DNA from: Colletes latitarsis
Taxonomy: Eukaryota > Arthropoda > Insecta > Hymenoptera > Colletidae
Assembly (NCBI RefSeq): GCF_051014445.1
Contig: NW_027488367.1
Span: 28,567,501 to 28,631,500 of the forward strand
Direction of reading: 5' to 3'
Length of the DNA stretch: 64,000 bases
Part shown: one piece after another, positions 47,019 to 60,030 of the stretch
Numbering within the stretch: the stretch's first letter is position 1
How the letters are laid out: each line of letters opens with the position of its first letter
Made by a program: the position numbers and the translations under genes
The notes under the pieces: model-generated
Database searches by the model: none
Told to the model about the DNA's origin: nothing
Seen by the model: the letters and a program-made list of their open reading frames with translations, nothing else

Positions 47019-50000
47019 GATCAATATTTTAGAGGATAACGCAAGTTAAGTCTGGGAATGGTCTGGGATTTGACCTCATCAGACTCATTCTTTCGCACAC
47101 TTCACATACTCGTTGAACAGATCCTGGGTTATTTTCTGGTTTGGATCACATAGTAATGTGGTACCACACTGAAACAGTCAATTAAACCTGGTTTCGATCA
47201 ATATTTTAGAGAATAATTCATGTTAGGTCTATGTTAGGTTTGGGATTTGCTGTCATCAGGCTCATTCTTTCGCATATTTCTCATACTTGATGGCTAGATC
47301 CTGGGCTTTTTCTGGTTTGGATCACGTAGTAATGTGGTACCACACTGCAACAGTCGATTAAACCTGGTTTCGATCAATATTTTAGAGGATAACGCAAGCT
47401 AGGTCTGGGATAGGTCTGGGATTAGACCTCATCAGACTCATACTTTCGCACACTTCACATACTCCTTGAACAGATCCTGGGTTATTTTCTGGTTTGGATC
47501 ACATAGTAATGTGGTACCACACTGAAACAGTCGATTAAACCAGGTTTCGATCAATATTTTAGAGGATAACGCATGTTAGGTCTAGGGTAGGCCTGGGATT
47601 TTCACCCATCAGACTCATACTTTCGCATTCTTCACATACTTGTTGAACGGATCCTGGGTTTTTTCTGGTTTGGATCACGTAGTAATGTGGTACCACACTG
47701 AAACATTCAAGTAAACCTGTTTTCGATCAATATTTTAGAGAATAATTCATGTTATGTCTAGGATAGGTCTGGGATTTGCTCTCATCAGGCTCATTCTTTC
47801 GCATATTTCTCATACATGTTGAACAGATCCTGGGTTTTTTCGGGTTTGGTTCACGTAGTAATGTGGTACCACACTGAAACATTCAATTAAACCTTTTCTT
47901 GATAAATATTTTAGAGGATAACGCATGTTAGGTTTGGGTTAGGTCTAGGATTTGCCCTCATCAGGCTCATACTTTCGCATATATCTCATACTTCATGGCT
48001 AGATCCTGGGCTGTTTCTGGATTGTATCAGGTAGTAAAGTGGTACCACACAGAAACATTCTATGAAACCTGGTCTGGATAAATATTTTAGAGGATAACGC
48101 ATCTTAGGTCTGGGTTAGGTCTAAGATTTGCCCTCATCAGTCTCACAGTTTAGCGTTTTTCACATACTTCTTGAACAGATCCTGGGCTTTCTCTGGTTTG
48201 GATCACGAAGTAGTGTGGTACCACACTGAAACAGTCCATTTAACCTGGTTTCGCTCAATATTTTAGAGGATAACGCATGTTAGGTCTAGGTTAGGTCTGG
48301 GATTTGCTCCCATCAGGCTCATTCTTTCGCATGTTTCTCATACTTGATGGCTAGATCCTGGGCTTTTTCTGGATTGCATCACGTAGTAATGAAGTACAAC
48401 ACTGAAACAGTCAATTAAACCTGGTTTCCATCAATATTCTAGAGGACAACGCATGTTAGGTCTAGGTTAGGCCTGGGATTTGCCCTCATCAGGGTCATAC
48501 TGTCGCAGTTTTAACATACTTGTTGAACGGATCCCGGGTTTTTTCAGGCTTGGTTCACGTAGTAATGTGGTACCACACTGAAACATTCAATTAATACTGG
48601 TCTTGATAAATATTTTAGAGGATAACGCATGTTAGGTTTGGGTTAGGTCTAGGATTTGCCCTCATCAGGCTCATACTTTCGCATATTTCTCATACTTGAT
48701 GGCTAGATCCTGGGCTGTTTCTGGATTGTATCACGTAGTAATGTGGCACCACGCTGAAACAGTCGATTAAACCTGGTTTCGATCAATATTTTAGAGGATA
48801 ACGCAATTTAAGTCTGGGATAGGTCTGGGATTTGACCTCATCAGACTCATACTTTCGCGTTTTTCACATACTTGTTGAACAGATCCTGGGTTTTTTCTGG
48901 TTTGGATCACGTAGTAATGTGGGGCCACACTGAAACAGTCAAGCAAACCTGGTTTCGATCAATATTTTAGAGAATAATTCATGTTAGGTCTAGGTTAGGT
49001 CTGGGATTTGCCCTCGTCAGGCTCATTCTTTCGCATATTTCTCATACTTGATGGCTAGATCCTGGGCTTTTTCTGGATTGCATCACGTAGTAATGAAGTA
49101 CAACACTGAAACAGTCAATTAAACCTGGTTTCGATCAATATTTTAGAGAATAATACATGCTAGGTCTAGGTTAGGTCTGGGATTTGCCCTCATCAGGCTC
49201 ATACTTTCGCATATTTCTCATACTGCATGGCTAGATCCTGGGCTGTTTCTGGATTGGATCACGTAGTAATGTGGTACCACGCTGAAACAGTCAATTAAAC
49301 CTGGTTTCGATCAATATTTTAGAGGATAACGCAAGTTAGGTCTGGGATAGGTCTAGGATTTGCCCTCATCAGGCTCTTACTTTCGCATATTTCTCATACT
49401 TCATGGCTAGATCCTGGGCTATTTCTGGATTGGATCACGTAGCAAAGTGGTACCACACTGAAACATTCAATGAAACCTGGTCTGGATAAATATTTTAGAG
49501 GATAACGCATCTTATGTCTTGGTTAGGTCTAAGATTTGCCCTCATCAGGCTCACAGTTTAGCGTTTTTCACATACTTGTTGAACAGATCCTGGGCTTTTT
49601 CTGGATTGCATCACGTAGTAGCGAAGTACAACACTGAAACAGTCAATTAAACCTGGTTTCGATCAATATTTTAGAGAATAATACATGCTAGGTCTAGGTG
49701 AGGTCTGGGATTTGCCCTCATCAGGCTCATACTTTCGCATATTTCTCATACTGCATGGCTAGATCCTGGGCTGTTTCTGGATTGGATCACGTAGTAATGA
49801 AGTACAACACTGAAACAGTCAATTAAACCTGGTCTTGATAAATATTTTAGAGGATAACGCTTGTTAGGTTTGGGTTAGGTCTAGGATTTGCCCCCATCAG
49901 GCTCATACTTTCGCATATTTCACATACTTCGTGGCTAGATCCTGGGCTGTTTCTGGATTGTATCACGTAGTAATGTGGTACCACGCTGAAACAGTCGATT

Positions 50001-50917
50001 AAACCTGGTTTCGATCAATATTTTAGAGGATAACGCAAGTTACGTCTGGGATAGGTCTAGGATTTGCCCTCATCAGGCTCTTACTTTCGCATATTTCTCA
50101 TACTTCATGGCTAGATCCTGGGCTGTTTCTGGATTGGATCACGTAGAAATGTGGTACCACGCTGAAACAGTCGATTAAACCTGGTTTCGATCAATATTTT
50201 AGAGGATAACACAAGTTAAGTCTGGGATAGGTCTGGGATTTGACCTCATCAGGCACTTACTTTCGCATATTTCTCATACTTCATGGCTAGATCCTGGGCT
50301 GTTTCTGGATTGGATCACGTAGCAAAGTGGTACCACACTGAAACATTCAATGAAACCTGGTCTGGATAAATATTTTAGAGGATAACGCATCTTATGTCTG
50401 GGTTAGGCCTGAGATTTTCACTGATCAGACTCATACTTTCGCGTTTTTCACATACTTGGTGAACAGATCCTGGGTTTTTTCAGGTTTGGATCACATAGTA
50501 ATGTGGTACCACACCGAAACAGTTGATTAAACCAGGTTTCGATCAATATTTTTGAGGATAGCGCATGTTAGGTCTAGGTTAGGCCTGGGATTTTCACTCA
50601 TCGGACTCATACTTTCGCATTCTTCACATACTTGTTGAACGGATCCTGGTTTTTTTCTGGTTTGGATCACGTAGCAAAGTGGTACCACACTGAAACATTC
50701 AATGAAACCTGGTCTGGATAAATATTTTAGAGGATAACGCATCTTATGTCTGGGTTAGGCCTGAGATTTTCACTGATCAGACTCATACTTTCGCGTTTTT
50801 CACATACTTGTTGAACAGATCCTGGGTTTTTTCTGGTTTGGATCACGTAGTAGTATGGTACCACCCTGAAACAGTCCATTAAACCTGGTTTGGATCAATA
50901 TTTTAGAGGATAACGCA
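47019..50917 (+). repeat. Higher-order repeat B, copy 2 (22 monomers)
   Basis: Second copy of the 3874-bp unit, directly adjoining the first. The match ends at 50917, where gcaagttaag of the copy-1 continuation is replaced by gcatgttagg. The near identity implies a very recent tandem duplication, or an assembly duplication. Confidence 0.9.
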
Positions 50918-51439
50918 TGTTAGGTCTAGGTTAGGCCTGGGATTTTCACTCATCAGACTCATACTTTCGCATTCATCACATACTTGTTGAACGGATCCTG
51001 GGTTATTTCTGGTTTGGATCACGTAGTAATGTGGGACCACACTGAAACAGTCAATTAAACCTGGTTTCGATCAATATTTTAGAGAATAATTCATGTTAGG
51101 TCTATGTCAGGTCTGGGATTTGCTCTCATCAGGCTCATTCTTTCGCATATTTCTCATACATGTTGAACAGATCCTGGGTGTTTTCTGGTTTGGATCACGT
51201 AGTAATGTGGGACCACACTGAAACAATCAATTAAACCTGGTCTTGATAAATATTTTAGAGGATAACGCATGTTAGGTCTGGGTTAGGTCTAGGATTTGCC
51301 CTCATCAGGCTCATACTTTCGCATATTTCTCATACTTCAAGGCTAGATCCTGGGCTGTTTCTGGATTGTATTACGTAGTAATGTGGTACCACGCTGAAAC
51401 AGTCAATTAAACCTGGTTTCGATCAATATTTTAGAGGAT

Positions 51440-54400
51440 AACGCAAGTTAAGTCCGGGATTGGTCTGGGATTTGACCTCATCAGACTCATACTTTCGCAC
51501 ACTTCACATACCCCTTGAACAGATCCTGGGTTATTTTCTGGTTTGGATCACATAGTAATGTGGTAACACACTGAAACAGTCGATTAAACCGGGTTTCGAT
51601 CAATATTTTAGAGGATAACGCATGTTAGGTCTAGGTTAGGCCTGGGATTTACACTCATCAGACTCATACTATCGCATTCTTCACATACTTGTTGAACGGA
51701 TCCTGGGTTTTTTCTGGTTTGGATCACGTAGTAATGTGGGACCACACTGAAACATTCAATGAAACCTGGTTTCGATCAATATTTTAGAGGATAACGCAAG
51801 TTAAGTCCGGGATTGGTCTGGGATTTGACCTCATCAGACTCATACTTTCGCACACTTCACATACCCCTTGAACAGATCCTGGGTTATTTTCTGGTTTGGA
51901 TCACATAGTAATGTGGTAACACACTGAAACAGTCGATTAAACCGGGTTTCGATCAATATTTTAGAGGATAACGCATGTTAGGTCTAGGTTAGGCCTGGGA
52001 TTTTCACTCATCAGGCTCATACTTTCGCATGTTTCTCATACTTCATGGCTAGATCCTGGGCTGTTTCTGGATTGTATCACGTAGTAATGTGGTACCACGC
52101 TGAAACAGTCAATTAAACCTGGTTTCGATCAATATTTTGGAGGATAACGCATGTTAGGTCTAGGTTAGGTCTGGGATTTGCTCTCATCAGGCTCATTCTT
52201 TCGCATATTTCTCATACTTGATGGCTAGATCCTGGGCTTTTCCTGGATTGCATCACGTAGTAATGTAGTACCACACTGAAACAGTCAATGAAACCTGGTT
52301 TCGCTCAATATTTTAGAGGATAACGCATGTAAGGTATAGGTTGGGTCTGGGATTTTCACTCATCAGACTCATACTTTCGCATTCTTCACATACTTGTTGA
52401 ACAGATCCTGGGTTTTTTCTGGTTTGGATCACGCAGTAATGTGGTACCACACTGAAACATTCAATTAAACCTGGTCTTGATAAATATTTTAGAGGATAAC
52501 GCAAGTTAGGTCTGGGATAGGTCTAGGATTTGCCCTCATCAGACTCATACTTTCGCATTCTTCACATACTTGTTGAACGGATCCTGGGTTATTTCTGGTT
52601 TGGATCATGTAGTAATGTGGGACCACACTGAAACAGTCAATTAAACCTGGTTTCGATCAATATTTTAGAGGATAACGCAAGTTAAGTCCGGGATTGGTCT
52701 GGGATTTTCACTCATCAGACTCATACTTTCGCACACTTCACATACCCCTTGAACAGATCCTGGGTTTTTTCTGGTTTGGATCACGTAGTAGTGTGGTACC
52801 ACCCTGAAACAGTCCATTAAACCTGGTTTGGATCAATATTTTAGAGGATAACGCATGTTAGGTCTAGGTTAGGCCTGGGATTTTCACTCATCAGACTCAT
52901 ACTTTCGCATTCATCACATACTTGTTGAACGGATCCTGGGTTATTTCTGGTTTGGATCACGTAGTAATGTGGGACCACACTGAAACAGTCAATTAAACCT
53001 GGTTTCGATCAATATTTTAGAGAATAATTCATGTTAGGTCTATGTCAGGTCTGGGATTTGCTCTCATCAGGCTCATTCTTTCGCATATTTCTCATACATG
53101 TTGAACAGATCCTGGGTGTTTTCTGGTTTGGATCACGTAGTAAAGTGGTACCACACTGAAACATTCAATGAAACCTGGTCTGGATAAATATTTTAGAGGT
53201 TAACGCATCTTAGGTCTGGGTTAGGTCTAAGATTTGCCCTCATCAGGCTCACAGTTTAGCGTTTTTCACATACTTGTTGAACAGATCCTGGGTTTTTTCA
53301 GGTTTGGATCACATAGTAATGTGGTACCACACCGAAACAGTTGATTAAACCAGGTTTCGATCAATATTTTTGAGGATAGCGCATGTTAGGTCTAGGTTAG
53401 GCCTGGGATTTTCACTCATCGGACTCATACTTTCGCATTCTTCACATACTTGTTGAACGGATCCTGGTTTTTTTCTGGTTTGGATCACGTAGTAATGTGG
53501 GACCACACTGAAACAGTCGATTAAACCTGGTTTCGATCAATATTTTAGAGGATAACGCAAGTTAAGTCCGGGATTGGTCTGGGATTTGACCTCATCAGAC
53601 TCATACTTTCGCACACTTCACATACCCCTTGAACAGATCCTGGGTTATTTTCTGGTTTGGATCACATAGTAATGTGGTAACACACTGAAACAGTCGATTA
53701 AACCGGGTTTCGATCAATATTTTAGAGGATAACGCATGTTAGGTCTAGGTTAGGCCTGGGATTTACACTCATCAGACTCATACTATCGCATTCTTCACAT
53801 ACTTGTTGAACGGATCCTGGGTTTTTTCTGGTTTGGATCACGTAGTAATGTGGGACCACACTGAAACATTCAATGAAACCTGGTCTGGACAAATATTTTA
53901 GAGGATAACGCAAGTTAGGTCTGGGATAGGTCTGGGATTTGACCTCATCAGACTCATACTTTCGCACACTTCACATACTCCTTGAACAGATCCTGGGTTA
54001 TTTTCTGGTTTGGATCACATAGTTATATGGTACCACACTGAAACAGTCGATTAAACCGGGTTTCGATCAATATTTTAGAGGATAACGCATGTTAGGTCTA
54101 GGTTAGGCCTGGGATTTTCACTCATCAGGCTCATACTTTCGCATGTTTCTCATACTTCATGGCTAGATCCTGGGCTGTTTCTGGATTGTATCACGTAGTA
54201 ATGTGGTACCACGCTGAAACAGTCAATTAAACCTGGTTTCGATCAATATTTTGGAGGATAACGCATGTTAGGTCTAGGTTAGGTCTGGGATTTGCTCTCA
54301 TCAGGCTCATTCTTTCGCATATTTCTCATACTTGATGGCTAGATCCTGGGCTTTTCCTGGATTGCATCACGTAGTAATGTAGTACCACACTGAAACAGTC

Positions 54401-54790
54401 AATGAAACCTGGTTTCGCTCAATATTTTAGAGGATAACGCATGTAAGGTATAGGTTGGGTCTGGGATTTTCACTCATCAGACTCATACTTTCGCATTCTT
54501 CACATACTTGTTGAACAGATCCTGGGTTTTTTCTGGTTTGGATCACGCAGTAATGTGGTACCACACTGAAACATTCAATTAAACCTGGTCTTGATAAATA
54601 TTTTAGAGGATAACGCAAGTTAGGTCTGGGATAGGTCTAGGATTTGCCCTCATCAGACTCATACTTTCGCATTCTTCACATACTTGTTGAACGGATCCTG
54701 GGTTATTTCTGGTTTGGATCATGTAGTAATGTGGGACCACACTGAAACAGTCAATTAAACCTGGTTTCGATCAATATTTTAGAGAATAAT
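51440..54790 (+). repeat. Shuffled block with repeated segments
   Basis: The variant gttaagtccggg occurs at 51447, 51800, 52681 and 53561 (353, 881 and 880 bp apart). A segment of about 0.7 kb around 51970-52668 recurs at an offset of 2114 bp (12 monomers) to about 54782. Several exchange events with different lengths are superimposed. Confidence 0.7.
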
Positions 54791-56389
54791 TCATGTTAGG
54801 TCTAGGTTAGGTCTGGGATTTGCTCTCATCAGGCTCATTCTTTCGCATATTTCTCATACATGTTGAACAGATCCTGGGTTTTTTCTGGTTTGGATCACGT
54901 AGTAATGTGGGACCACACTGAAACAATCAATTAAACCTGGTCTTGATAAATATTTTAGAGGATAACGCATGTTAGGTCTTGGTTAGGTCTAGGATTTTCC
55001 CTCATCAGGCTCATACTTTCGCATATTTCTCATACTTCAAGGCTAGACCCTGGGCTGTTTCTGGATTGTATCACGTAGTAATGTGGTACCACGCTGAAAC
55101 AGTCCATTAAACCTGGTTTCGCTCAATATTTTAGAGGATAACGCATGTAAGGTATAGGTTGGGTCTGGGATTTTCACTCATCAGACTCATACTTTCGCAT
55201 TCTTCACATACTTGTTGAACAGATCCTGGGTTTTTTCTGGTTTGGATCACGAAGCAGTGTGGTACCACACTGAAACAGTCCATTAAACCTGGTTTCGCTC
55301 AATATTTTAGAGGATAACGCATGTAAGGTCTAGGTTAGGTCTGGGATTTGCTCTCATCAGGCTCATTCTTTCGCATATTTCTCATACTTGATGGCTAGAT
55401 CCTGGGTTTTTTCTGGCTTGGATCACGTAGTAATGTGGTACCACACTGAAACAGTCGATTAAACCTGGTTTCGATCAATATTTTAGAGGATAACGCATGT
55501 TAGGTCTAGGTTAGGCCTGGGATATTCACTCATCAGACTCATAATTTCGCATTCTTCACATACTTGTTGAACGGATCCTGGGTTTTTCCTGGTTTGGATC
55601 ACGTAGTAATGTGGTACCACACTGAAACAGTCGATTAAACCTGGTTTCGATCAATATTTTTGAGGATAACGCAAGTTAGGTCTGGGATAGGTCTGGGATT
55701 TGACCTCATCAGACTCATACTTTCGCACACTTCACATCCTCCTTGAACAGATCCTGGGTTATTTTCTGATTTGGATCACATAGTAATGTGGTACCACACT
55801 GAAACAGTCGATTAAACCAGGTTTCGATCAATATTTTAGAGGATAACGCATGTTAGGTCTAGGTTAGGTCTGGGATTTGCTCACATTAGGCTCATTCTTT
55901 CGCATATTTCTCATACATGTTGAACAGATCCTGGGTTTTTCTGGTTTGGATCACGTAGTAATGTGGGACCACACTGAAACAATCAATTAAACCTGGTTTC
56001 GATCAATATTTTAGAGGATAACGCAAGTTAGGTATGGGATAGGTCTAGGATTTGGCCTTATCAGGCTCCTACTTTCGCATATTTCTCATACTTCAAGGCT
56101 AGACCCTGGGCTGTTTCTGGATTGTATCACGTAGTAATGTGGTACCACGCTGAGACAGTCAATTAAACCTGGTTTCGATCAATATTTTAGAGGATAACGC
56201 ATGTAAGGTCTAGGTTAGGTCTGGTATTTGCTCTCACCAGGCTCATTCTTTCGCATATTTCTCATACTTGATGGCTAGATCCTGGGCTTTTTCTGGTTTG
56301 GATCACATAGTAATGTGGTACCACACTGAAACAGTCGATTAAACCAGGTTTCGATTAATATTTTAGAGGATAACGCATGTTAGGTCTGG

Positions 56390-57357
56390 GTTAGGTCTAG
56401 GATTTGCCCTCATCAGGCTCATACTTTCGCATATTTCTCATACTTCAAGGCTAGACCCTGGGCTGTTTCTGGATTGTATCACGTAGTAATGTGGTACCAC
56501 GCTGAGACAGTCAATTAAACCTGGTTTCGATCAATATTTTAGAGGATAACGCAAGTTAGGTCTGGGATAGGTCTAGGATTTGGCCTTATCAGGCTCCTAC
56601 TTTCGCATATTTCTCATACTTGATGGCTAGATCCTGGGCTTTTTCTGGATTGGATCACGTAGTAATGTGGTACCACGCTGAAACAGTCAATTAAACCTGG
56701 TTTCGATCAATATTTTAGAGGATAACGCAAGTTAGGTCTGGGATAGGTCTAGGATTTGGCCTTATCAGGCTCCTACTTTCGCATATTTCTCATACTTGAT
56801 GGCTAGATCCTGGGCTTTTTCTGGATTGGATCACGTAGTAAGGTGGTACCACACTGAAACATTCAATGAAACCTGGTCTGGATAATTATTTTAGAGGATA
56901 ACGCATCTTAGGTCTGGGTTAGGTCTAAGATTTGCCCTCATCAGGCTCACAGTTTAGCGTTTTTCACATACTTGTTGAACAGATCCTGGGTTTTTTCTGG
57001 TTTGGATCACGAAGCAGTGTGGTATCACACTGAAACAGTCCATTAAACCTGGTTTCGCTCAATATTTTAGAGGATAACGCATGTAAGGTCTAGGTTAGGT
57101 CTGGGATTTGCTCTCATCAGGCTCATTCTTTCGCATATTTCTCATACTTGATGGCTAGATCCTGGGTTTTTTCTGGTTTGGATCACGTAGTAATGTGGTA
57201 CCACACTGAAACAGTCGATTAAACCTGGTTTCGATCAATATTTTAGAGGATAACGCATGTTAAGTCTGGGATTGGTCTGGGATTTGACCTCATCAGACTC
57301 ATACTTTCGCACACTTCACATACTCGTTGAACAGATCCTGGGTTATTTTCTGGTTTG
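56390..57357 (+). repeat. Segment duplicated at 63033-64000
   Basis: Matches the last 968 bp of the window at an offset of 6643 bp, including the unusual gataattatttt (56881 and 63524), aggatttggccttatcaggc and tggtatcacactg. A related copy lies near 58380-59110 (offset about 1761 bp). The offset is about 45 bp short of 38 monomers because of the deletion at 60015. Confidence 0.78.
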
Positions 57358-60007
57358 GATCACATAGTAATGTGGCACCACACTGAAACAGACGATTAAA
57401 CCAGGTTTCGATCAATATTTTTGAGGATAACGCATGTTAGGTCTAGGTTAGGCCTGGGATTTTCACTCATCAGACTCATACTTTCGCATTCTTCACATAC
57501 TTGTTGAACGGATCCTGGGTTTTTTCTGGTTTGGATCACGTAGTAATGTGGGACCACACCGAAACATTCAATGCAACCTGGTCTGGATAAATATTTTAGA
57601 GGATAACGCATCTTAGGTCTGGGTTAGGTCTAAGATTTGCCCTCATCAGGCTCACAGTTTAGCGTTTTTCACATACTTGTTGAACAGATCCTGGGTTTTT
57701 TCTGGTTTGCATCACGATGTAGTGTGGTACCACACTGAAACAGTCCATTAAACCTGGTTTCGCTCAATATTTTAGAGGATAACGCATGTTAGGTCTAGGT
57801 TAGGTCTGGGATTTGCTCTCATCAGGCTCATTCTTTCGCATATTTCTCATACTTGATGGCTAGATCCTGGGCTGTTTCTGGATTGCATCACGTAGTAATG
57901 TAGTACCACACTGAAACAGTCGATTAAACCAGGTTTCGATCAATATTTTAGAGGATAACGCATGTTAGGTCTAGGTTAGGTCTGGGATTTTCACTCATCA
58001 GACTCATACTTTCGCATTCTTCACACACTTGTTGAACGGATCCTGGGTTATTTCTGGTTTGGATCATGTAGTAATGTGGGACCACACTGAAACAGTCAAT
58101 TAAACCTGGTTTCGATCAATATTTTAGAGAATAATTCATGTTAGGTCTAGGTTAGGCCTGGGATTTGCTCTCATCAGGCTCATTCTTTCGCATATTTCTC
58201 ATACATGTTGAACAGATCCTGGGTTTTTTCTGGTTTGGATCACGTAGTAATGTGGGACCACACTGAAACAATCAATTAAACCTGGTCTTGATAAATATTT
58301 TAGAGGATAACGCATGTTAGGTCTGGGTTAGGTCTAGGATTTGCCCTCATCAGGCTCATACTTTCGCATATTTCTCATACTTCAAGGCTAGACCCTGGGC
58401 TGTTTCTGGATTGTATCACGTAGTAATGTGGTACCACGCTGAAACAGTCAATTAAACCTGGTTTCGATCAATATTTTAGAGGATAACGCAAGTTAGGTCT
58501 GGGATAGGTCTAGGATTTGCCCTCATCAGGCTCCTACTTTCGCATATTTCTCATACTTGATGGCTAGATCCTGGGCTTTTTCTGGATTGGATCACGTAGT
58601 AAAGTGGTACCACACTGAAACATTCAATGAAACCTGGTCTGGATAAATATTTTAGAGGATAACGCATCTTAGGTCTGGGTTGGGTCTAAGATTTGCCCTC
58701 ATCAGGCTCACAGTTTAGCGTTTTTCACATACTTGTTGAACAGATCCTGGGTTTTTTCTGGTTTGGATCACGAAGCAGTGTGGTATCACACTGAAACAGT
58801 CCATTAAACCTGGTTTCGCTCAATATTTTAGAGGATAACGCATGTAAGGTCTAGGTTAGGTCTGGGATTTGCTCTCATCAGGCTCATTCTTTCGCATATT
58901 TCTCATTCTTGATGGCTAGATCCTGGGTTTTTTCTGGTTTGGATCACGTAGTAATGTGGTACCACACTGAAACAGTCGATTAAACCAGGTTTCGATCAAT
59001 ATTTTAGAGGATAACGCATGTTAAGTCTGGGATTGGTCTGGGATTTGACCTCATCAGACTCATACTTTCGCACACTTCACATACTCGTTGAACAGATCCT
59101 GGGTTATTTTCTGGTTTGGATCACATAGTGATGTGGCACCACACTGAAACAGACGATTAAACCAGGTTTCGATCAATATTTTTGAGGATAACGCATGTTA
59201 GGTCTAGGTTAGGCCTGGGATATTCACTCATCAGACTCATACTTTCGCATTCTTCACATACTTATTGAACGGATCCCGGGTTTTTTCAGGCTTGGTTCAC
59301 GTAGTAATGTGGTACCACACTGAAACATTCAATTAATACTGGTCTTGATAAATATTTTAGAGGATAACGCATGTTAGGTTTGGGTTAGGTCTAGGATTTG
59401 CCCTCATCAGGCTCATACTTTCGCATATTTCTCATACTTGATGGCTACATCCTGGGTTTTTTCTGGTTTGGATCACGTAGTAATGTGGGGCCACACTGAA
59501 ACAGTCAAGCAAACCTGGTTTCGATCAATATTTTAGAGAATAATTCATGTTAGGTCTAGGTTAGGTCTGGGATTTGCCCTCGTCAGGCTCATTCTTTCGC
59601 ATATTTCTCATACTTCATGGCTGGATCCTGGGCTATTTCTGGATTGGATCACGCAGTAATGTGGTGCCACACTGAAACAGTCAATTAAACCTGGTTTTGA
59701 TCAATATTTTAGAGAATAATTCATGTTTGGTCTAGGTTAGGTCTGGGATTTGCTCTCATCAGGCTCATTCTTTCGCATATTTCTCATACTTGATGGCTAG
59801 ATCCTGGGCTTTTTCTGGTTTGTATCACGTAGTAGTGTGGTACCACACTGAAACAGTCCATTAAACCTGGTCTTGATAAATATTTTAGAGGATAACGCAT
59901 GTTAGGTTTGGGTTAGGTCTAGGACTGCCCTCATCAGGCTCATACTTTCGCATATTTCACATACTTCGTGGCTAGATCCTGGGCTGTTTCTGGATTGTAT
60001 CACGTAG

Positions 60008-60030
60008 TAATGTGGAGAGATAACACAAGT
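60008..60030 (+). other. Internal deletion in one satellite monomer
   Basis: At 60015 the sequence jumps from gtaatgtgg straight to agagataacacaag. Compared with the related monomer near 46270-46335, about 47 bp is missing (from taccacgctg to caatatttt plus one G). This is the clearest break of the 176-bp register in the window. Confidence 0.85.
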
